Source: a virus | Virus record (IMG/VR): IMGVR_UViG_3300034107_000314 | Coordinates: 1-64,000 of that record | Length of the DNA stretch: 64,000 nt | Strand: one strand, 5' to 3' | Shown here: piece after piece, positions 1-10,012 of the stretch | Layout: each line of letters begins with the position of its first letter | Position numbering within the stretch: the stretch's first letter is position 1 | Made by a program: the position numbers and the translations under genes | The notes under the pieces: generated by a model | What the model was told of the DNA's origin: nothing | Databases searched by the model: none | What the model saw: only the letters and a program-made list of their open reading frames with translations

Positions 1-3022
<3,022 letters not shown>

Positions 3023-3030
3023 GGACGCCA

Positions 3031-3366
3031 ATGTTATCATTCTCACCTCTCTCAACAACCTCATTCGCATCATTAGGTGGCATCAGTCCACTTTATGTAT
3101 CTGCGATATTCAATGCCGAGGGCGATTTAGACTTATCGCCAACTATTAAATTATATGAATCGGCAACATTTGACTGTTTTGCAGATTTATCAGCAAGTTT
3201 ATACGTTGTACGTCAAATAAATGTGTATTATACTGTATACGTAACTACAGATAAAAACTACATTTCAAATTTTTATGTCAATACAGATTTAAACTACCAA
3301 TTAACTGTTACAAGATCATTAGATCTCCTTCTCAATGCAGTAAAGGAAACTCAAGATGGCTTCTGA
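3031..3366 (+). CDS. Small virion-region protein, unknown function
   Basis: A 111-residue protein not recognised as any family. It starts 8 bases after the delta-60 gene behind an AAGGA site and overlaps the next gene by 11 bases, so it is clearly within the operon. It is rich in Ser, Thr, Tyr and Leu, has no signal peptide or membrane segment, and looks beta-rich, with repeated Y/V/T strands near residues 55-95. A small accessory structural protein fits the context, but no function can be assigned. Confidence 0.6.
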   Translation: MLSFSPLSTTSFASLGGISPLYVSAIFNAEGDLDLSPTIKLYESATFDCFADLSASLYVVRQINVYYTVYVTTDKNYISNFYVNTDLNYQLTVTRSLDLLLNAVKETQDGF

Positions 3367-3661
3367 AATACACTATGGTGATATTGGAGTTAACTTTAAT
3401 ATAACAGTTATGAATGGAACTGCGGTTCTCGATGTTTCTAATGCTGACGACATATATATTATATTTCAAAGGCCCGATGGTAGTGACTTAACAAAAACTG
3501 CCACTCTAGTCACAAATGGCACTGATGGAAATATAAGATATACGAGCGTTAGTGGCGACTTAGATCAAGTTGGCACATGGCAAATTCAAGCAAGAGTAGA
3601 TTTTGGGGCCAGCGTCTTTTCTACAGATATTCAAAAATTTAAAGTCTATAGGAATATATAA
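3356..3661 (+). CDS. Ig-like/BppU-N-type virion protein
   Basis: A 101-residue protein that starts with a short strand and IGVNFNITV. It then has the pattern expected of the small beta-sandwich at the start of phage baseplate or fibre proteins (BppU N-terminal/DUF2479 type): a strand, DVSNADDIYIIFQRPDG, a G-NIRYT segment and GTWQIQARV. Start: ATG 3356 follows AAAGGAA. It lies between the fibre/decoration genes and the connector genes, so it may be an adaptor for the fibre proteins. The family match is from pattern only. Confidence 0.55.
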   Translation: MASEIHYGDIGVNFNITVMNGTAVLDVSNADDIYIIFQRPDGSDLTKTATLVTNGTDGNIRYTSVSGDLDQVGTWQIQARVDFGASVFSTDIQKFKVYRNI

Positions 3662-3662
3662 T

Positions 3663-4175
3663 ATGGCATGGCAAAATGAAATGGTTATAATATTAAGACA
3701 CATCGTAGACGATCTAGATTCATTAAATTATATGTTTAGCGATTCTAGACTAGAAGAATCAATCTTAGTAGCGTCTCAACTAATACATAATGAGCTGGAA
3801 TTTAATATAGAATACACTATCGAAGTGGATAATGGATTCCTAAGCCCAGATCCAACATTAACTTCTCCTAAAGATGATGACTTTATTGCTTTGTGCTGCA
3901 TGAGAGCAGCTGTGATGCTAATGACTAGTATGATAAAAACATATTCCCTTAAATCTATATCTATACGCGATGGGGCATCTGCACTTGACACCCGTGGTAT
4001 TGTACAGGGATTAACTCAAGTGTATAAAGATATTACTACAAAATATGCAGATATGAAATTTGCATATGAAACAGGTAAACTTGGATTTGGCAAATCTATT
4101 TTAGGTCCATATTCTCCCGGTTCAGACACTGCAAATCGTGGATATGTAGACTATAGAGCTGGTTTCTTTAATTAA
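3663..4175 (+). CDS. Putative head-tail connector/adaptor protein
   Basis: 170 residues. The frame extends upstream, but the ATG at 3663, right after the previous stop at 3661 and behind AGGA, is the likely start. It is mostly helical, with a central FIALCCMRAAVMLMTSMI helix typical of phage head-tail connector proteins and a C-terminal extended, Gly/Pro-rich tail (SILGPYSPGSDTANRGYVDYRAG). With the following three genes it occupies the usual place of neck proteins between head genes and the tail tube. The family call is by position and general pattern, not a diagnostic motif. Confidence 0.5.
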   Translation: MAWQNEMVIILRHIVDDLDSLNYMFSDSRLEESILVASQLIHNELEFNIEYTIEVDNGFLSPDPTLTSPKDDDFIALCCMRAAVMLMTSMIKTYSLKSISIRDGASALDTRGIVQGLTQVYKDITTKYADMKFAYETGKLGFGKSILGPYSPGSDTANRGYVDYRAGFFN

Positions 4176-4186
4176 AGGAGATATAA

Positions 4187-4402
4187 ATGGCAGACGTTAC
4201 ACAAAAAATTAAAAGTGGCAATGCACAACCTCAAGAGGGTCGCATTGTTCTTCAGGGGCAAAATGCATTCTTCAGTGGTTATCAAACTATCAACGCCCCT
4301 GTAAATAAAGGTTTAACTGTTGCACAATTTGAAACAGCCTTAGACTCTAGATTGGATCGTCCTCGTTATTACACATCAACACCTTCTGGATTACAGTATT
4401 AA
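4187..4402 (+). CDS. Small neck-region protein, unknown
   Basis: A 71-residue protein with a strong AAAGGAG site 8 bases before ATG 4187, which implies good translation. The sequence has a GRIVLQGQNAFFSGYQTI strand region followed by a helical stretch and a SGLQY C-terminus. No family was recognised. It sits between two connector candidates, so a small capsid-neck or connector accessory role is plausible. Confidence 0.6.
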   Translation: MADVTQKIKSGNAQPQEGRIVLQGQNAFFSGYQTINAPVNKGLTVAQFETALDSRLDRPRYYTSTPSGLQY

Positions 4403-4404
4403 TT

Positions 4405-4914
4405 ATGGCTATTTCTCTACCGGATAATATATTCGATATCTTTAATGAGACTGTAGATAATATCTGGAGTAGAAATATAACATTAGTATATCCAGAGATT
4501 AGAGAAGAGTGTCCAAACTGCACATTCAATGGATCTCGGTCTAATGGTATATATAAAACCGGAGGACCATATCCTTTTGAAGATGGATTTTTATGTCCAT
4601 ATTGTGAAGGCGCTGGATATAAAATGGTTGAAACAACAGAGCAAATTCAGGCTAGGGTCTATTACTCTCAAAAAGAATGGGTAAAGATCGGTCCACAGGT
4701 CCAACTCCCTAATGCCGTAGCTCAAATTGTAGCAAAGATAACTGACTTACCCAAGTTGCAAAAAGCTAAATACTGTATACCTCATTACTATCCAGAGGTT
4801 GATAATTATAATAATCAAAGACTACAGAGGGTTAGTGATTTTTATCCACAGGGATTTTTGCAAAACCCGGTAAGGTATGTTGTAACATTTTGGAATGCAT
4901 ACAATGAATCTTAA
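4405..4914 (+). CDS. Zinc-binding neck/connector-region protein
   Basis: 169 residues. Two CxxC pairs (CPNC near residue 32, CPYC near residue 62) flank a Gly-rich loop and form a probable zinc ribbon. The remainder is a mixed alpha/beta domain with PKLQKAKYCIPHYYPE and a strand-rich C-terminus ending RYVVTFWNAYNES. It begins two bases after the preceding stop. Zinc-ribbon connector or tail-completion proteins occur in many long-tailed phages at this position. The metal site is visible; the exact neck role is inferred. Confidence 0.55.
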   Translation: MAISLPDNIFDIFNETVDNIWSRNITLVYPEIREECPNCTFNGSRSNGIYKTGGPYPFEDGFLCPYCEGAGYKMVETTEQIQARVYYSQKEWVKIGPQVQLPNAVAQIVAKITDLPKLQKAKYCIPHYYPEVDNYNNQRLQRVSDFYPQGFLQNPVRYVVTFWNAYNES

Positions 4915-5530
4915 AGGAAATATTAAACTTATTGATTCTAGTTCTAAAATATCATCTAATATATTAAAAGCTTTAACAGATGAATTAAAAACTATTATCG
5001 CTAAGAAGAGACCAAAGATAGAATCAGAAATTAAAACAGTTATTAGATCAGCTTTATTAAAATCTCCTGAAATACAATCCCTAAAGGACGGTATACTAAA
5101 ATTTGATTTTGGTTTAGATTTTGACCCCTCTGATGAATTAGTAAATGCTATTATTAATGCCACCTATGTATATTTTAGATCTTTTAGATTAAATTTAAAT
5201 GGGGCATCGAACGCACTGAGTATTTATATCCAACCCTCTGATTTCTCCAACTTGCTAAGTAATAATTTTGCTCAAATCACTACAGAAAAAGGCGTTAGTT
5301 TGCCTTGGTTGCAATGGTTGTTAACAGAGGGTGATGCAATCGTAGTAACTCAATATAGTGTAGAATATGGGCCAAGCTCGTCTAGTCGTTCTGGTGGTGC
5401 AACAATGAAAGTGGGAGGAGTCTTTAAAGTTAATTCAGCTTTCTCTGGTACAGTTGATGATAATTTTATTACTCGCGCTTTAGAAGGTTATCAAGATAAA
5501 ATTCAACAGATTATAAGGGACAATATATGA
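4904..5530 (+). CDS. Putative neck/tail-completion protein
   Basis: 208 residues from ATG 4904, which overlaps the previous gene by 11 bases and has GGA at a proper distance; an ATG at 4895 is the alternative. The N-terminal half is a long charged helical region (SSNILKALTDELKTIIAKKR) with a conserved-looking middle, VSLPWLQWLLTEGDAIVV, then a Ser/Gly loop and a helical end. This resembles gp10/neck-like proteins that close the head-tail joint. The assignment rests on position between connectors and the tail tube and is tentative. Confidence 0.45.
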   Translation: MNLKGNIKLIDSSSKISSNILKALTDELKTIIAKKRPKIESEIKTVIRSALLKSPEIQSLKDGILKFDFGLDFDPSDELVNAIINATYVYFRSFRLNLNGASNALSIYIQPSDFSNLLSNNFAQITTEKGVSLPWLQWLLTEGDAIVVTQYSVEYGPSSSSRSGGATMKVGGVFKVNSAFSGTVDDNFITRALEGYQDKIQQIIRDNI

Positions 5531-6504
5531 GTTATAATCCCGGATTAGTTGGCATAGAAAATACTCAAGATTCAGCACTTTCTAATATTTTGCTAGATAA
5601 CTTTGTTGCATTCTACGACTGGGGTTTGATGGATAAAGGTGGTTTTTCTAATCTTACAATACCAAATTCAGGAATGTATGGTGGGTCAAAAACAACTTTA
5701 AGAATTGCACAAGACCCTAATTATCCCAATGGAAAAGTATGGCAAGCATTTAAAGAAAACTGGGTGTGGGAAACGGGCATATCAAAAACAACACAACCTA
5801 TACAAATTTCTGGTGTATATGTAAATAACAATTTCATACCCTATACATACAATGCAACTTCAGGATATTATGTTGGAGCTGGCCCATCTGGTTATAGAAT
5901 TAATTATCCTGATGGAAGAGTGATATTTAATAATGCAATACCGACAAGCTCTACTGTGCAATTAAACTATAGCTATAGATGGGCTAAAGTAGACAAAGCT
6001 GAAGGTGTTCCATTTTTTAGACAAATTCAAAATAATAGTTTAAAAATAGATCAGAACTTTCTTACTGGTTCTGGTGAGTGGGCGCAGCTGGGGCAAACGA
6101 GGGTTCAATTACCAGCAATTTTTGTAGAAGTTGTTCCTAATAGAACGTATCAAGGTTTACAGTTAGGTGGTGGCCAATGGGCAAATACAGATATTCTATT
6201 TTATGTATTATCTAATCGTGAATCGGATTGTTCAAATATACAAAATATTATTTCTTATCAAAATGATAGGATTATAACATTATTCAACAGCAATAAAATA
6301 TCAAAGAGTGGGGCATATGGATTATCTTTTAACGGCAATCTATCGGATAAGAAATACTCCTATCCTTACTTATTAGAGAATTACCCCTATCAATCGTGTA
6401 CTATAAGAGATACAAAAATTAATAATATAGCTCAACTATCGGTTGATTTTTATATCGGAACTGTTAGGTGTTCAACTCAAGTAGAATTGACATCTTTAAC
6501 TTAA
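5527..6504 (+). CDS. Virion structural protein, unknown
   Basis: 325 residues starting at an ATGA overlap with the previous stop, behind AAGGGA. It is beta-rich, with many Tyr, Asn and Gly residues. Visible segments include FVAFYDWGLMDKGG near the N-terminus, a YRINYPDGRVIF hairpin and a central NRTYQGLQLGGGQWANTDI segment. No catalytic motif, signal peptide or membrane segment was seen. It lies directly before the tail tube gene, from which it is separated by a promoter-like sequence, so it probably ends the head-neck transcription unit. Confidence 0.6.
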   Translation: MSYNPGLVGIENTQDSALSNILLDNFVAFYDWGLMDKGGFSNLTIPNSGMYGGSKTTLRIAQDPNYPNGKVWQAFKENWVWETGISKTTQPIQISGVYVNNNFIPYTYNATSGYYVGAGPSGYRINYPDGRVIFNNAIPTSSTVQLNYSYRWAKVDKAEGVPFFRQIQNNSLKIDQNFLTGSGEWAQLGQTRVQLPAIFVEVVPNRTYQGLQLGGGQWANTDILFYVLSNRESDCSNIQNIISYQNDRIITLFNSNKISKSGAYGLSFNGNLSDKKYSYPYLLENYPYQSCTIRDTKINNIAQLSVDFYIGTVRCSTQVELTSLT

Positions 6505-6507
6505 AAA

Positions 6508-6523
6508 TGTGTATAGCTTAATA
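6508..6523 (+). promoter_or_regulatory. Promoter-like motif before the tail tube gene
   Basis: TGTGTATA at 6508-6515 matches the first half of the 16-base motif found exactly at 36793 (+) and 63477 (-). It lies in a 62-base gap and is followed by a TAGCTTAA direct repeat (two copies). No TTGACA-like element is visible. It is 59 bases before the start of a gene expected to be very highly expressed. Confidence 0.4.
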
Positions 6524-6566
6524 GCTTAAAGCTTCCTTAATATAGATCTATAACGGAGAACAAAAC

Positions 6567-7610
6567 ATGGCAAATAATCGTATTTTTTATGCAGTCCAAG
6601 CTTTAGGAATTGAATCTCCTAGTGCTAGTGGAAACGGTATCCCTCTTATGGAAGATACTGGTAGTGGCACTATCACTTGGATGAAGGGTGTTCAGAGTGT
6701 TGGTATCACCACAAATTTCAATCTTGAACAAGCTTTTGAACTTGGCCAACTTGCTATTTATGAAAACATTGAAAATATTCCTGAAATTGAAGTGACAGCT
6801 GAAAAGGTTATTGATGGACACGAATTACTTTACTTAACCTCTTGTCCAAGTGGAAATGCAAATATTGTTGTTGCGTCTAATCAAAAAGCTGGTGTTTATC
6901 TAGCTATTTATAATGATGCATTGACATCTGCTAGTGGAACAACAGGTGCTGTTGGAATTGTTTATTGCTCTGGTATGAGACCAAGTACTGTTAGTTATAC
7001 ATTCCCAGTTGAAGGTAATTCCACAGAATCCATCACTCTTGTTGGCAATGATAAAGTTTGGGTAACTGGAGTTCCTCAGTCTGGAGTGACTGGTGGAGCT
7101 GGAGTTAATTTAGGCTCTGGAAACTACCCAGTGTTTCCGGGTATTGACGGCACTGCCCAGTCTCCAACTGGAACAATATTCCGTAGACAGCACTTTGTTA
7201 CTGCTAGCTCTCAATTACCGAATGAAATTAACGTTGCTACAAGTTCTGGTAAAATCCAAAGTATCAGCGCTAGCGTTGATCTTGGTCGCGAAAATATCTT
7301 TGAACTTGGCTCATTCCGTCCATATACAAAGTTCACTTCATTCCCTGTTGCTACAACTTGTGATATTGAAGTCATTTCTTTGAGTGGCGATAGAGTCAAT
7401 GCGGCTGGATCTGGTGGCAATTTGTCAAATAATGAGATTAAATTAATGTTCTTAAATGGTAGCAGATGGCTCAAAATTGAACTAGGTTCTCAAAATAAAC
7501 TGACAAGTGTTAACTATACAGGTGGGGATGCTGGTGGTGGTAATGCTACTATGACATTCTCATATCAAGGCTTTAATTCCTTTAAAGTCTCCACAGGCGT
7601 CCAATCATAA
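6567..7610 (+). CDS. Probable major tail tube protein
   Basis: 347 residues, start ATG 6567 behind CGGAGA. The N-terminal region (WMKGVQSVGITTNFNLEQAF, then strands ending in an EIEVTAEKVIDG segment) is the strand-helix-strand pattern of tail tube proteins, and it is followed by Gly/Ser-rich beta regions. Its place just before the chaperone genes and tape measure is the canonical one for the tube protein. It has its own promoter-like element upstream and a strong hairpin terminator just downstream, as expected for one of the most abundant virion proteins. A diverged paralogue is encoded at 61737-62852 on the other strand. Confidence 0.7.
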   Translation: MANNRIFYAVQALGIESPSASGNGIPLMEDTGSGTITWMKGVQSVGITTNFNLEQAFELGQLAIYENIENIPEIEVTAEKVIDGHELLYLTSCPSGNANIVVASNQKAGVYLAIYNDALTSASGTTGAVGIVYCSGMRPSTVSYTFPVEGNSTESITLVGNDKVWVTGVPQSGVTGGAGVNLGSGNYPVFPGIDGTAQSPTGTIFRRQHFVTASSQLPNEINVATSSGKIQSISASVDLGRENIFELGSFRPYTKFTSFPVATTCDIEVISLSGDRVNAAGSGGNLSNNEIKLMFLNGSRWLKIELGSQNKLTSVNYTGGDAGGGNATMTFSYQGFNSFKVSTGVQS

Positions 7611-7629
7611 AAATAGTTAGGCTATTAGG

Positions 7630-8670
7630 ATGGATAACAAGGATTTTTTAATGTATCGCATAATGAAAGGCCGTCTCCGCTTTTGCAGGGACGGTCTTTT
7701 CTTATATATCAAAGAACCGACCCCTGATACTATGTATGAGTCTATTGCAGTTTATCAGGAGTTTTACGATAAGGCATATGGATCTGGCGCTTTTTTAAAA
7801 GATGAGATATCAGAAATATTAATGGATAAAAATCTATATTCTCCATTCGACGATCAAGATATTGAGAAATATAAAAAGGATATAGAAGAATTAAAACATG
7901 AATGCTACAAAAATTTTCATAGACAAAAAGAATTATACGGTATAAAATATCTTATTAAAAAGACAGAAGATATGATTAATAAGATTTATAGGAAAAAAAA
8001 TCAGTTAGATCATATCACATGCGAAGGCGTAGCGTCACTAGCGCAATGGAACTGGATTATTGAACAGTCAACATATTATGTAGATACAGATAAACTATAC
8101 GATTGGCAATCTTTAAGTCTAAGTACAGTGATGGGAATCTATGAGGATTCTGTAATATTAACTGAAGATTTTAGAGCTATAGCAAGATCAAACAGCTGGA
8201 GACCTATGTGGAATTTAGGAAAAAAAACCGGAGATTTATTTTCTAATCCATCTTCAATGCTTACTAGGGATCAAATCATGTTAGCATCATTCTCTTCTAT
8301 GTATGATTCTGTATATGAAAGTCCAGAAAGCCCTCCAGAAAAAGTTATAGAAGATGATGATTGTTTAGACGGGTGGTTTATTGATCAAAGAAAGAAAAAT
8401 GAAAAATATAAAAAGGAACAAGAGGCCGAAACTATTATCACTAATAAAAAAATAGCAAACTCTAGTGAGATATTTATAGTTGCTCAGACTCCTCAAGAAA
8501 TAGATTATATTGATTCATTAAATAATATTCAGGCGAAGCAGGTAAAGAGGGGAAGAATGGATCAGTTGATGGAAAAGGGGACAATTAAGGACATTGAGTT
8601 TAATGATGTGTTACTTGATTTGCAAGTACAACAAAATAGTAGTATTATTAATAGAGCTAAAGGAAAATAA
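7630..8670 (+). CDS. Putative tail assembly chaperone-region protein
   Basis: 346 residues. The beginning (MKGRLRFCRDGLFLYIKEP, TMYESIAVYQEFYDKA) looks like the substrate-binding start of long-tail-phage chaperone-region proteins, and the rest is charged and helical. Codons about 13-24 are themselves a strong terminator hairpin (7666-7700). The start at 7630 is used because the residues coded across the hairpin look conserved in type; ATG 7651, 7663 or 7732 are alternatives, none with a good ribosome site. Chaperone function is inferred from position between tube and tape measure. Confidence 0.6.
   Translation: MDNKDFLMYRIMKGRLRFCRDGLFLYIKEPTPDTMYESIAVYQEFYDKAYGSGAFLKDEISEILMDKNLYSPFDDQDIEKYKKDIEELKHECYKNFHRQKELYGIKYLIKKTEDMINKIYRKKNQLDHITCEGVASLAQWNWIIEQSTYYVDTDKLYDWQSLSLSTVMGIYEDSVILTEDFRAIARSNSWRPMWNLGKKTGDLFSNPSSMLTRDQIMLASFSSMYDSVYESPESPPEKVIEDDDCLDGWFIDQRKKNEKYKKEQEAETIITNKKIANSSEIFIVAQTPQEIDYIDSLNNIQAKQVKRGRMDQLMEKGTIKDIEFNDVLLDLQVQQNSSIINRAKGK
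7666..7700 (+). terminator. Intrinsic terminator hairpin inside the chaperone-region ORF
   Basis: AAAGGCCGTC(T)CC at 7666-7678 pairs with GGGACGGTCTTT at 7688-7699: 12 base pairs including one G-T wobble, and a single bulged T. The loop is 9 bases and the right arm runs straight into TTTTCTTATAT. It lies 55 bases after the tail tube stop but within the next reading frame. It probably lets most transcripts end after the tube gene, with read-through for the chaperone genes. Confidence 0.7.
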
Positions 8671-8671
8671 C

Positions 8672-9022
8672 ATGGATAATCTTTCAAATTATTTAAAAAA
8701 ATCTTTTGAATTAAAGCAGCGGGGAGAAGAGAAGCGCAAAGAAATGTCCAAAGATAAACTTTTTGGCATTGCTAAGAAAAAAATTCAAACTACAATGATT
8801 GGATCAATATCTAGCATTGAAAATAACTTTGGATTTTTATGGGATGTGGAAAATCCTACTTCAGAACAAAAACAGCTGAAGAATATTTTTGAAGAACTGC
8901 GGTCGGAAATCCTTGATCGTGGTAATACACAAATAAGGAACTTGGAAAATGAGTTTACTCATTATGAAATTTCATGGAAAAAGTATACCATGAATTTACC
9001 TTTTATTAAACGAGGAGAATAA
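8672..9022 (+). CDS. Chaperone-region protein, small, charged
   Basis: 116 residues from ATG 8672, which follows the previous stop directly and has AAAGGA 7 bases upstream. The frame is open back to 8594 but that part lies inside the previous gene. The protein is rich in Lys, Glu and Phe and is predicted helical (NLSNYLKKSFELKQRGEEKR at the start). No known family. Its position suggests a tail assembly chaperone or tape-measure chaperone partner. Confidence 0.6.
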   Translation: MDNLSNYLKKSFELKQRGEEKRKEMSKDKLFGIAKKKIQTTMIGSISSIENNFGFLWDVENPTSEQKQLKNIFEELRSEILDRGNTQIRNLENEFTHYEISWKKYTMNLPFIKRGE

Positions 9023-9024
9023 CT

Positions 9025-9909
9025 ATGTCAGAAGGATTAAGGACGGTTGTTGAAGGTGATGTTACGGTTCTTGTTAAGAAACCAACCCGTAAAGACCTTA
9101 ATGAATCTCAAATTGTTTATAATAAAGCATGGAGAAAGTCTCTTGAGGAAAACGCTATTCTCCGTCAAAAATTAAATGATTATTTAATTGAGCAGGGCGT
9201 ATGGAGTGATGCTAAGCAAAAGCAATATGAAGGATATATTACAAAGATTAATGATAGAGAGCTTTTAATTAAAAAGGGTGGTATTCCACTTAAAAAGGCA
9301 AAAGCTATCGCTCTTGAATTAAGAAAGCTAAGAACTGAATTCAGAGAATTAATCGCAGAGCGAACAGGATATGATAATAATACAGCCGAAGGCACAGCAG
9401 ACAATACAAGGTTTGATTATCTAGTCTCTGTGTGTGTACTTGACCCATCTACCAAACAACCTGTGTTCAAGGATGTTGATGATTATAATGAACGGGGCAA
9501 TGAGCCTTGGGCAGTTAAAGCTGCTAGCGAGCTTGCTAATTTCTTATATAATCTTGATCCTAACTATGAAAGTAATCTTCCTGAAAATGATTTCTTGAAG
9601 AAGTTTAAATTTACGGATGATAAGGGTAGATTGATTAACAAAGATAAGCATCTTATCTCAGTTGATGAAAATGGAGTCGAAAGACTTATTGATGAAGACG
9701 GTTATTTCATAGCGTATGAAGCAGATGGCACGAAATACTACATCAATAGAGAAGGTCATAGGGTTGAAAAAGATGAGGATATTGTTAAGCAACCGTTCTT
9801 GGATGATGATGGCAATGCTATTGATCCAGATGCAGTTGAGTCCGAACCTGAAGAAAAGCCTCCAGAAGTTGTTAAAACTAAAAAAAAGAAAGCTGATTCT
9901 ACTGAATAA
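9025..9909 (+). CDS. Tail assembly chaperone-region protein with acidic tail
   Basis: 294 residues, start ATG 9025 behind GAGGAGA. Residues 1-120 are helical and charged (NKAWRKSLEENAILRQKLND, LKKAKAIALELRKLRTEF). The middle holds a VSVCVLDP strand and an EPWAVKAASELANFLYNLDP helix. The C-terminal third is made of short acidic hairpins (EDGYFIAYEADGTKYYINRE) ending in a Pro/Glu then Lys-rich tail. The arrangement fits a chaperone that binds tape measure and tube during assembly. It is the last gene before the tape measure leader. Confidence 0.6.
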   Translation: MSEGLRTVVEGDVTVLVKKPTRKDLNESQIVYNKAWRKSLEENAILRQKLNDYLIEQGVWSDAKQKQYEGYITKINDRELLIKKGGIPLKKAKAIALELRKLRTEFRELIAERTGYDNNTAEGTADNTRFDYLVSVCVLDPSTKQPVFKDVDDYNERGNEPWAVKAASELANFLYNLDPNYESNLPENDFLKKFKFTDDKGRLINKDKHLISVDENGVERLIDEDGYFIAYEADGTKYYINREGHRVEKDEDIVKQPFLDDDGNAIDPDAVESEPEEKPPEVVKTKKKKADSTE

Positions 9910-9910
9910 T

Positions 9911-9925
9911 TGTGTAATATATAAT
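9911..9925 (+). promoter_or_regulatory. Promoter-like motif before the tape measure gene
   Basis: TGTGTAATATATAAT starts one base after the upstream stop codon. It differs from the exact 16-base motif at 36793/63477 by small internal changes. A TATAAT hexamer is present and no clear -35 element is visible. It is followed within 20 bases by a hairpin with a T-run. Confidence 0.4.
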
Positions 9926-9942
9926 TAGGATGGAAAGTAGCT

Positions 9943-9998
9943 ACATGCTGGATAGTGTCCAATACATATTAAGATGCTTCCGGCATGTTTATTTTTTA
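9943..9998 (+). terminator. Hairpin with T-run in the tape measure leader
   Basis: ACATGCTGG (9943-9951) pairs with CCGGCATGT (9980-9988): 9 base pairs with one G-T wobble around a 28-base loop, followed by TTATTTTTT. It ends just before the ribosome site (AGGAAT) of the tape measure gene. It could terminate the chaperone transcript or act as an attenuator for the promoter-like motif at 9911. The large loop makes it weaker than the hairpin at 7666. Confidence 0.5.
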
Positions 9999-10012
9999 TA
10001 GGAATAAAATAA

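Noticed and set aside
8594-8720. Possible programmed frameshift between the chaperone-region genes, as in many tail chaperones
   Set aside because: No slippery heptamer of the usual kind is at the junction, and the second gene has its own ATG and AAAGGA site.
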